The position numbers and the translations under genes were made by a program. The notes under the pieces are model-generated. The model made no database searches. It saw only the letters and a list, made by a program, of their open reading frames with translations, and was not told the origin of the DNA. From NCBI GenBank assembly GCA_905215845.1, contig CAJMRU010000073.1, positions 1 to 5,529 on the forward strand: DNA of 5,529 bases. Reading direction: 5' to 3'. Source of the stretch: an uncultured bacterium. Lineage in GTDB: Bacteria; Bacillota; Clostridia; TANB77; CAG-508. Positions 1-5,529 of this stretch are shown here, piece after piece; position 1 is the first letter of the stretch, and every line of letters starts with the position of its first letter.

Positions 1-123
1 TTTTAGTCTTTTTGAAGCCAAATTATTCATAACTTGTATCATTGAAATTACAAATATAATTGCTAAAATCGTTGCCCATACTTTTAATCTATTTTGATAA
101 TAAAATCTTATTAATTTATGCAT
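1..123 (-). CDS. N-terminal fragment of a single-span membrane protein, cut by window edge
   Basis: An ATG at 123 follows GGAGG by seven bases and opens 41 codons that run to the left edge without a stop. The peptide begins MHKLIRFYYQNRLKVW, a short basic cytoplasmic leader, followed by a hydrophobic span at about residues 15-32 (WATILAIIFVISMIQVM) and then NNLASKRLK. This is the pattern of an N-terminal signal anchor with the rest of the protein outside the membrane (N-in, C-out). It follows the TrbL/VirB6-like gene by 81 bases on the same strand, so it is probably the next operon member. In this position one might expect a VirB8-like or other bitopic mating-channel protein, but too little is visible to name it. 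Confidence 0.78.
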   Translation of the reverse strand, partial: MHKLIRFYYQNRLKVWATILAIIFVISMIQVMNNLASKRLK

Positions 124-130
124 CCTAATT

Positions 131-135
131 CCTCC
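131..135 (-). promoter_or_regulatory. Ribosome binding site of the small membrane-protein gene
   Basis: The minus strand reads GGAGG, seven bases upstream of the ATG at 123. It distinguishes this start from the two adjacent ATGs at 140 and 137, whose frame stops after nine codons. Confidence 0.8.
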
Positions 136-149
136 ATCATAGATTATTA

Positions 150-197
150 ATTTTATTTATGGCTTCTAGAGTTCTCTTTTTTTCTCATTTTATTTAT
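150..197. repeat. Two direct copies of an 11-base AT-rich word
   Basis: The word ATTTTATTTAT occurs on the plus strand at 150-160 and again at 187-197, 37 bases apart, both in the intergenic gap. In DNA this rich in A and T such a match can arise by chance, so a function is not claimed. Confidence 0.4.
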
Positions 198-204
198 TAC
201 TATA

Positions 205-2670
205 TCATTTATTATTTGGAATGTTTATTTTTGTCTTTCCTTCTTTTGAACGTTTTTCATATAACTTCTTTTCTCCCAATAAGTCTGACATTTTTGTCAT
301 AACTTCTTTTTGAATATGTTTATCTTTAATATTCGCTTGTACTCTTTCTTCCATTTGCATCATACTCTTTTCATCTCTAATATCTTTTGAAGTCAATCCA
401 CCTTTATCTATCATTGCCGCCATATTTACATACTCATTATGAGTTTGACCTGATAAAGTTCCGCTTTCTTTATATGATGCTTTAATTGCATTTTCTATCA
501 GTTTCTCATCCGTTATTCCAGCTTCATAATAATCAGCTTTTGCTCGTAGTACATCTTTTATGTCTCCATCATACTTCATGCTAGCTGCTAAATCATTTGC
601 TTTAGTTTTTTCAGCTTTATCATTGTATAATTGCTTTAAACTTCTAGAATTTTGTCTTTCATCTCTTATTTCTTTGGCTTTACTTCTTCCATATAATAAC
701 TCATTTTTAGAGTCCACTGCTGAATCTAACGAAGTTCTAGCTTTATTTGCTATATTTTGAGCTCCTGTATATATTTTTCCTGGTGCATTAGCAACATTTT
801 TACCTATTACATTACCTGCAACAGCTCCTGTTGCTGCATATGAAAGTGCTTTTGACATATCTCCTGTAGTAAGACCTGCAGCTAAACCTACTGTTGCTCC
901 ACCTATTGCACCAGTTGTCCTTGCTAGTGTTCTTCCCGTAAATTTTGCTGCTTTCCAAGCATTTGAGCCTGCAACTTTGCCAACAGCTCCTCCTATTTTC
1001 TTAGCTTTTTTCCATCTACTTTCTTCTTGAGGATTATTTGAAATCTTTTCTTGTGGTAATCCCTCTTCATTCAATTGTTCTTCTGTTCTATTTCCAACTC
1101 CACTAAATTCTTCATCTATCATATTTATTTGTTCTAATGCTTCTTCTTTGTCAAAATCAGATGTTCCTTCGTCCTTAGCAATTCTTTCCCATTCACTTCT
1201 TGTATCATTTAACTCTCTTTCTCTTCCATTAATTCGACTATCTTCTTGTTCTTTATTATTATTAAATTTTGCTTGAGCTTGTTTGTCCTCTAGATTTTCA
1301 TTTCTCTGATTAAATGCATTTAACTCTCCAGCAGAAGAATTTGTTTTATTAAATCTGATTTTTGAACTTTTTTCTCCTATTTCATCACCATTTCCAGATG
1401 AAGCCTTTCCAGAATTTTTTCCTCCAAATTTAGCTAATTTTTCCATTCCTTTCATCGCTAAAGCTCCTCCTGCAAATGATCCAAATCCGCCAGCACTTTC
1501 TGCTTTATCTAATCCAAACATCTTTTTAACAAATTTCTCTGCTGGTATTAAAAATGCTATTGCCACAACCGCATAAATAGGATTATCCGTTGCTAATTCT
1601 GTAGCTGATGAAACAAATACCGTATATAGTATTAAGTGAACTGGTTGTATAATTGCATTCATTGTATATTCTTTAAACCAAATATTGAATGCTTGTGCTT
1701 TTCCATCTCCTACTTTATCTATTGGATATGTTAAAGCAACCAATGGAGCTATCATTGTGAAAAATGCCATATACAAAAACCTTTTAAAATACATAAATGT
1801 GAATATACATGTATATATTACTAAAGCTAAATAAATTATTGTATATGCCGTTGCATCTTGCCATGTATCAGCTTGTGCTCTAAATCTTGCTAATCCAATT
1901 AAGTTTGTCTTAAATCTAATCTTTCCATTTGCATTTGCCGAAGATTCATCACTAGGCGTAGCTTCAACTAAAATTCCTTGATCTATATCTTTAGCAAACA
2001 ATGCGTTAAAGTTTTCTGTAATCATTAATATTCCAGACATAATAAAATGTATAACAAATACTAAACACAAAGCAACAAACCAATTTTTTAAAGCTTCTTT
2101 ATATTTAGCTTTGTCTGGTGCTGTAGAACTAATTAATATTCTAATTCCCAAATATACTAAAACTGATAATAAAGCAACTACTGCAATATTTCTAAATGAT
2201 TTATACCATGATGCTATTGTTTCACCTAAACTTTTGCTATCATCATTGTCTTTTTGGTCTACTGCTGATGTAGCCATTTTATCCGCTTGGTCATATCCAG
2301 GAATTATTGATGTATATTTATTGGGATGTAGAAAGTTTACATCTAACATTGCAATATTATTTGCAAATATACTTTCAGGAGAATATAGCATATTTGGTAT
2401 TTGATAATCAGAAGCATCTATAAGAAAACTTTTTTCATCCATGTAATTCTCATCTAATTTAACATCAGGAGTTCCTCCAATTCCTTCTACTAGCCAAGAA
2501 CCTGAATCCTCTTTTAAATTTGCATCATCTTGACTCAGCATTGCTGAAAAAAATGCATCTGAACCCAACATAAATTTATTTAAAGCTCCCATTACTACAT
2601 CACCCAATGATGCAAATAATTGTACTATCTCTTTTAATAACGAACCGCATAATACCATTATCCTCATCAT
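205..2670 (-). CDS. TrbL/VirB6-like polytopic T4SS channel protein (body of a frameshifted gene)
   Basis: The open frame of 821 residues ends at TGA (207-205). Residues 1-155 form a probably extracytoplasmic domain (for example GDVVMGALNKFMLGSDAFF). Hydrophobic segments lie near 160-181, 196-217, 274-294, 298-315, 337-357 and 363-379. A cytoplasm-like motif MFGLDKAESAGGFGSFAGGA (384-403) follows; then a hydrophilic, Asn/Glu/Lys-rich linker (about 415-555), a Gly/Ala-rich stretch (558-630) and a charged helical tail. Several spans after an extracytoplasmic domain, a long soluble C-terminus and a position just after virB4 fit TrbL/VirB6, the inner-membrane channel component. Positive residues after the first, third and last spans suggest a cytoplasmic C-terminus, which needs an odd span count, so one segment (perhaps 298-315) may be re-entrant. 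The ATGs at 2670, 2667 and 2658 have no convincing Shine-Dalgarno, and a TAG at 2679-2677 closes the frame. The real start is probably 2776 in another frame (next entry). The family call is good; exact subfamily is uncertain. Confidence 0.85.
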   Translation of the reverse strand: MMRIMVLCGSLLKEIVQLFASLGDVVMGALNKFMLGSDAFFSAMLSQDDANLKEDSGSWLVEGIGGTPDVKLDENYMDEKSFLIDASDYQIPNMLYSPESIFANNIAMLDVNFLHPNKYTSIIPGYDQADKMATSAVDQKDNDDSKSLGETIASWYKSFRNIAVVALLSVLVYLGIRILISSTAPDKAKYKEALKNWFVALCLVFVIHFIMSGILMITENFNALFAKDIDQGILVEATPSDESSANANGKIRFKTNLIGLARFRAQADTWQDATAYTIIYLALVIYTCIFTFMYFKRFLYMAFFTMIAPLVALTYPIDKVGDGKAQAFNIWFKEYTMNAIIQPVHLILYTVFVSSATELATDNPIYAVVAIAFLIPAEKFVKKMFGLDKAESAGGFGSFAGGALAMKGMEKLAKFGGKNSGKASSGNGDEIGEKSSKIRFNKTNSSAGELNAFNQRNENLEDKQAQAKFNNNKEQEDSRINGRERELNDTRSEWERIAKDEGTSDFDKEEALEQINMIDEEFSGVGNRTEEQLNEEGLPQEKISNNPQEESRWKKAKKIGGAVGKVAGSNAWKAAKFTGRTLARTTGAIGGATVGLAAGLTTGDMSKALSYAATGAVAGNVIGKNVANAPGKIYTGAQNIANKARTSLDSAVDSKNELLYGRSKAKEIRDERQNSRSLKQLYNDKAEKTKANDLAASMKYDGDIKDVLRAKADYYEAGITDEKLIENAIKASYKESGTLSGQTHNEYVNMAAMIDKGGLTSKDIRDEKSMMQMEERVQANIKDKHIQKEVMTKMSDLLGEKKLYEKRSKEGKTKINIPNNK

Positions 2671-2776
2671 CTGCTGCTAATACAATTTGTGGTGATATAA
2701 AATTAAAAACTAAAACAATAAGCAATAAAGCAAATATTATCTTTTGTAGTGTTTTTTTCTTTATATTACTTTTCAT
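2600..2776 (-). CDS. Signal-peptide reading frame, probable true 5' end of the TrbL/VirB6-like gene (frameshifted)
   Basis: An ATG at 2776 lies five bases after AGGAGG and 18 bases after the virB4 stop, the usual spacing for the next gene of this operon. It encodes 58 residues and ends at TGA (2602-2600). Residues 1-34 are a textbook signal peptide: a lysine-rich start (MKSNIKKK), a hydrophobic core (IIFALLLIVLVF) and a VLA cleavage site before ADDEDNG. The frame then runs about 70 bases over the start of the 821-residue frame, which lacks both a ribosome site and a signal peptide. Joining them with a +1 shift near 2650 gives ...DNGIM then GSLLKEIVQLF..., a secreted-domain start followed by the channel protein, about 856 residues in all. 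I read this as one gene split by a frameshift: an assembly error, a real mutation, or, less likely, programmed shifting. A stand-alone 58-residue secreted peptide is the weaker alternative. Confidence 0.78.
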   Translation of the reverse strand: MKSNIKKKTLQKIIFALLLIVLVFNFISPQIVLAADDEDNGIMRFVIKRDSTIICIIG

Positions 2777-2781
2777 TTCAT

Positions 2782-2787
2782 CCTCCT
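2782..2787 (-). promoter_or_regulatory. Ribosome binding site for the signal-peptide start
   Basis: The minus strand reads AGGAGG followed by ATGAA and then ATG at 2776. It lies in the 18-base gap after the virB4 stop. It is the only good ribosome site near the head of the TrbL/VirB6-like gene and therefore decides in favour of the 2776 start over the unsupported ATG at 2670. Confidence 0.85.
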
Positions 2788-2794
2788 ATAATAC

Positions 2795-4762
2795 TTATCC
2801 TGTCCTCTTTCTCATTTGTGCTAATTTATTTAAATTAGTTTCAACAAATTCAAATTCTTTAGCTGTAGGTGTAATTTGCAATATTGCAGTATCTCCTCCT
2901 ACTTTTAAAAGACCTTCTCCTTTTAAACAAGTTATTAAGAAATTTGCTTCTCCTTCACTTAATTTGAATACTTGTTTTAAATACTCTATTTCTGATTTAT
3001 CTTGTGCTAAAAATAATTTTGTATCTGAAGAAGTTAAAACTGCTTGTGCTTCAGGTTTTTCATAAAAATCCTGAAATCTTTGAGAAATAATAGCTAATGA
3101 AACATTTCTTTTTCTTGCACGCCTTGCCATTGTATTTAAAAAATCTACTGCCTCAGGATATGGTAATAACATCCATGCTTCGTCTACTAAAACTCTTTTC
3201 TTTCTAGCTTTTACTCTATCTTCACTATTTTTCTTAACATATTTTTCCCAAATCCAAGATAGTAAAATTTGTTGAGCTAATGGCCTTGCAAATCTTTCTT
3301 CTAGCTGTGAAATATCTAAATTAATAAATGGTGCTCCATCTAATAACTCAAATGTAGATTGTCCATCAAAATATGCCATTTGTCCGTTATACTCTCTTAT
3401 GTATTGTTTCATAACTTTTAATAAATAACTATAGTGATATTGATAATCTGAATTCTTATTTTGTTTTGCTTTTTCTTCTATCCTTTTATACCAGCTCCCT
3501 ATTGTTGGCATCTCTTTTTTATCTTTATATAATCTATCTCCTTTTTGGAAAGATTCTCCTGATTTATATATACTTAAAGGATTATTTGTAATTCCCAAAC
3601 TTGCATACTCTTCTGCTACGGATTCAGCTATTACTTGCTTTGTTAATTCATTTACCTCTTGACTTCTTGTACTTCCTCTTGCCATTGTTAATAAAGCTTG
3701 AGTAACGTCTTCTACTTTATTTTCAACATTTAAAACTGTTCTTTCTCTACCTGTTATCTCATCTTTTATATTTTCTGGTTCTATGTCAAATAAATTTATA
3801 ACTGTTTTTGAATTAGGACTTAATACTACATTTATTCCTCCCAAGCTTTCAGCAACAATTGTATATTCCCCCTCGGCATCAAGAGCTAAACTTTCTATTC
3901 CCATTAATACAGATGATCTTGAAATCAAAGTTTTCATAGTTACTGATTTTCCAGCTCCTGATTTAGCAAATATAACCATATTATAGTTAGTTAAAGATGG
4001 ATGGAAATTATCAAATAATATTGGTGTTCCTGTTTGCTTATTAAACCCTAATGGTACACCTGTTGGATGTCCTACTTCTGATGTCGTAAAAGGAAATACT
4101 GTTCCCATAGATCTACTATCAAAAGAATGTACTTTTTTAATTTTGTCGTCCATTAATGGTAAATTTGATTTAAACGCCTCTTCCTGAATTGCCCATGCAC
4201 TTTTTATACCTACTAATGATTTTGACATTTCTGTTGATAACAATTTTGTTAGTCTATCTAAATCTTCTAAATTGTACGAAAACAATGTAGCAACGATTGA
4301 AGCGTCATACATTTTATTAAAACCTGCTGATATTTCATCTCTTAATTGCTCAGCTTCAAGTCTTTTTTGTGTTAAAGTACTTTCTCTATTTATATTACCT
4401 CTATCTGCTGCCACAATTCTTTCTGTTTCTAATTCATTTATAACCTTATTTAACTCATTTTGAGATCTAGATTCAGCTATAGGAGTAATATATATTGAAG
4501 TATTAACATCACCGAAAAAATATAAATCCCTAAACAATTCTGGAAATGTGCACATACGTGGTAATGTTGAAACGAAAAAACTTCTTGCATATCTTGTAAC
4601 ATTAGAAATTATTTCTAAATGATCTATTTTGGATGCATCTATACCTGATGGAGCAATCAATTCTTTTATAGTCTTTTTTCTTAGCATTCCTGGTTGTTGC
4701 TCTTCTCTAATTAACTGTCTTTTTCTTTCTTCCTCTTGTAGCTTTTTTCTTGACTTCTTCAT
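2795..4762 (-). CDS. virB4: VirB4-family conjugative-transfer ATPase
   Basis: This 655-residue protein is the ATPase expected to energise assembly and substrate passage of a type IV secretion channel at the cytoplasmic face of the membrane. Residues 1-35 are a very basic, charged leader. Residues 48-205 resemble the later part of the VirB4 N-terminal domain (RSFFVSTLP, then SIYITPI, ending SNLPLMDD). The ATPase domain follows: Walker A AKSGAGKS at 266-273, LDAEGEY at 294-300, Walker B VLVDEAW at 524-530 with D527 and E528, and an arginine-rich motif running into SLAIISQ, with Q561. The start at 4762 is fixed by AAGGAGG eight bases upstream; the frame is closed by a TAG at 4801-4799. The stop is TAA. 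Many single-chain VirB4/TraE-type proteins are longer (about 800 residues), and the missing front appears to be encoded by the overlapping upstream gene. No inactivating change is seen in the ATPase motifs. VirD4-type coupling proteins share the fold, but the N-terminal domain and operon position favour VirB4. Confidence 0.93.
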   Translation of the reverse strand: MKKSRKKLQEEERKRQLIREEQQPGMLRKKTIKELIAPSGIDASKIDHLEIISNVTRYARSFFVSTLPRMCTFPELFRDLYFFGDVNTSIYITPIAESRSQNELNKVINELETERIVAADRGNINRESTLTQKRLEAEQLRDEISAGFNKMYDASIVATLFSYNLEDLDRLTKLLSTEMSKSLVGIKSAWAIQEEAFKSNLPLMDDKIKKVHSFDSRSMGTVFPFTTSEVGHPTGVPLGFNKQTGTPILFDNFHPSLTNYNMVIFAKSGAGKSVTMKTLISRSSVLMGIESLALDAEGEYTIVAESLGGINVVLSPNSKTVINLFDIEPENIKDEITGRERTVLNVENKVEDVTQALLTMARGSTRSQEVNELTKQVIAESVAEEYASLGITNNPLSIYKSGESFQKGDRLYKDKKEMPTIGSWYKRIEEKAKQNKNSDYQYHYSYLLKVMKQYIREYNGQMAYFDGQSTFELLDGAPFINLDISQLEERFARPLAQQILLSWIWEKYVKKNSEDRVKARKKRVLVDEAWMLLPYPEAVDFLNTMARRARKRNVSLAIISQRFQDFYEKPEAQAVLTSSDTKLFLAQDKSEIEYLKQVFKLSEGEANFLITCLKGEGLLKVGGDTAILQITPTAKEFEFVETNLNKLAQMRKRTG

Positions 4763-5529
4763 TTGAATTTCCTCCTTCTTCCTCTTTATTAATTTCCTCT
4801 ATTGCTTCTACTGCAATGTCTTCTCCTACATATCTCCTATTCTCTTCAATAACCAATGCTGCCATCTTTTTAATCAATTTATCTAAATTATCCTCTTTGT
4901 CTTCCGCTATTTTTTGAGGTCTTGATTTAACTTTCTCTATTTTTTCATTTGCTAAATCTATTGCTTTATTTCTTATTAATTCATCTAATGCTCTTACTTT
5001 CTTTTCGTAAACATCTGGTGCAGTTGAATATAATTCTTCATATCCCGCCTTCATAGCTTTATCCACCCCAAATACTTCTGATTCATCTCTATTATATGCA
5101 ACATATAATAAATCAACTAATTCAGCTGAAGTTAGAATTTTTCCGTTTATTGAACAAGAAGATAAGGTTCTTATTATTGACTGTGATTTTGTATATAATT
5201 CAGAAAATGCCATATTTCTAATTTCTTCTTTGTCATATTTTTCTTCATTAGTTTCTTCTGCAAAATATGGGATAACTATATAATATTTTTTGTTCAATAT
5301 ACTTTTATTTAAACTCATTTTTTCTGTATTTGAAACTATATCCCTTCCATACTCTAATAAGTTTCTTTGCTTTGTTAATTCAAACCAATATGATTCTAAT
5401 TCTTGTTCATTATATACATCTGAGTTTTTCAAATTGTTATATCTAAAATACATCTGATTATATTTTTCTTCTACCTCTTTTACTTTTGATTTATATTTAG
5501 CTATACTTTCATCTAAATTAACCGTTCTT
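4707..5529 (-). CDS. VirB4/TraC N-terminal-domain-like T4SS protein, 5' end cut by window edge
   Basis: The frame is open from the right edge to a TAG stop at 4709-4707, giving 273 residues. An ATG at 5453 lies inside the frame, but the 25 codons before it are also open (beginning RTVNLDESIAKYKSK) and no Shine-Dalgarno precedes it, so the real start is outside the window. Visible parts, numbered from the edge: a helical, charged stretch (about 5-70); a beta-like segment KKYYIVIPYF (80-89); a helix ending in ELVDLLYVAYN (136-146); and a highly charged, probably coiled-coil region with a basic tail KKKATRGRKKKTVN. The KxYYIVIPY strand followed by ELVDLLY..YN resembles the early N-terminal domain of VirB4/TraC conjugation proteins. 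There is no Walker motif, signal peptide or membrane span, so it is probably cytoplasmic. It directly precedes and overlaps the VirB4 ATPase gene, so I infer that it supplies the missing front of a split VirB4. The family call rests on motif memory, not a search. Confidence 0.7.
   Translation of the reverse strand, partial: RTVNLDESIAKYKSKVKEVEEKYNQMYFRYNNLKNSDVYNEQELESYWFELTKQRNLLEYGRDIVSNTEKMSLNKSILNKKYYIVIPYFAEETNEEKYDKEEIRNMAFSELYTKSQSIIRTLSSCSINGKILTSAELVDLLYVAYNRDESEVFGVDKAMKAGYEELYSTAPDVYEKKVRALDELIRNKAIDLANEKIEKVKSRPQKIAEDKEDNLDKLIKKMAALVIEENRRYVGEDIAVEAIEEINKEEEGGNSNEEVKKKATRGRKKKTVN
4771..4777 (-). promoter_or_regulatory. Strong ribosome binding site of virB4, inside the upstream gene
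   Basis: The minus strand reads AAGGAGG, eight bases before the ATG at 4762. It lies wholly inside the coding sequence of the upstream gene. It fixes the virB4 start and shows that the second gene is translated on its own and not only by read-through. Confidence 0.85.

Larger units (their letters stand above)
124..204 (-). other. 81-base intergenic gap between the TrbL/VirB6-like gene and the next gene
   Basis: This is the only gap in the window longer than about 20 bases. It is AT-rich and holds the ribosome site of the next gene and two copies of an 11-base AT-rich word. I see no stable GC-rich hairpin followed by a T-run in the transcribed direction and no convincing -35/-10 pair, so transcription probably continues through it. 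Confidence 0.6.

Noticed and set aside
111..140. Minus-strand ATG ATG at 140 and 137 as start of the left-edge gene
   Set aside because: That frame stops after nine codons; the ATG at 123 with GGAGG seven bases upstream opens the real frame.
153..188. Minus-strand 11-codon frame (MRKKENSRSHK) in the intergenic gap
   Set aside because: No Shine-Dalgarno before its ATG at 188 and too short to support.
124..204. Rho-independent terminator or promoter in the gap after the TrbL/VirB6-like gene
   Set aside because: T- and A-runs are present but no stable hairpin, and no well-spaced -35/-10 pair could be found by eye.
560..760. Plus-strand open frame of 66 codons with a hydrophobic product
   Set aside because: Antisense to the charged tail of the TrbL/VirB6-like gene; hydrophobicity is a by-product of reading Lys/Glu/Asp codons in reverse.
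2111..2404. Plus-strand open frame of 97 codons
   Set aside because: It is antisense to the first membrane spans and N-terminal domain of the TrbL/VirB6-like gene, and no good ribosome site precedes it.
2607..3065. Plus-strand open frame of 152 codons
   Set aside because: It runs antisense across the virB4 3' end and the signal-peptide region, its product is a serine/isoleucine-rich sequence typical of the reverse of AT-rich coding DNA, and both genes under it are well supported.
3783..3986. Plus-strand open frame of 67 codons
   Set aside because: Antisense to the Walker A region of virB4, with no independent support.
4272..4463. Plus-strand open frame of 63 codons
   Set aside because: Antisense to the N-terminal domain of virB4, with no independent support.
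5451..5453. ATG at 5453 as start of the right-edge gene
   Set aside because: The frame remains open with protein-like sequence to the window edge and no ribosome site precedes this ATG, so it is an internal methionine.
1..5529. CRISPR array, tRNA/rRNA, oriT, insertion sequence, or a recoded (TGA = Trp) genome
   Set aside because: No regularly spaced repeats, RNA gene folds, transposase sequence or terminal inverted repeats were seen. Tryptophan is encoded by TGG where checked, and TGA ends the TrbL/VirB6-like frame in the expected place.

Overview
This window is a 5.5 kb piece of a type IV secretion / conjugative-transfer (mating-pair formation) operon. Every supported gene lies on the minus strand, so transcription runs from the right edge to the left edge. 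The DNA is strongly AT-rich, genes are tightly packed, and starts carry near-perfect AGGAGG-type Shine-Dalgarno sequences. TGA and TAG both serve as stops, which points to the standard bacterial code. Together these suggest a low-GC Firmicute (Clostridia- or Bacilli-like, plausibly gut-associated) and not a mycoplasma. Whether the operon sits on a plasmid or an integrative conjugative element cannot be told from the window: no relaxase, integrase, oriT or att site is visible.

In transcription order: (1) the 3' part of a gene running off the right edge (5529-4707), whose product resembles the early N-terminal domain of VirB4/TraC-type proteins but has no ATPase motifs; (2) a VirB4-family ATPase (4762-2795) with Walker A, Walker B and the later conserved motifs, which overlaps gene 1 by 56 nt in another frame; (3) a TrbL/VirB6-like polytopic membrane protein (main open frame 2670-205) whose true beginning is apparently a signal peptide at 2776, now in a different frame; (4) the first 41 codons of a small membrane protein running off the left edge (123-1).

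The genes fit together as the energising ATPase (genes 1 and 2, probably one split VirB4), the inner-membrane channel component (gene 3), and a further membrane-anchored part (gene 4). The two points most worth a second look are the apparent +1 frameshift separating the signal peptide from the body of the TrbL/VirB6-like protein, and the division of VirB4-like sequence over two overlapping genes. No promoter, terminator, RNA gene, CRISPR array or insertion sequence was found, and no stretch longer than 300 bases lacks a gene. I did not find a wholly new system: this is a Gram-positive-type T4SS segment with two unusual gene structures.
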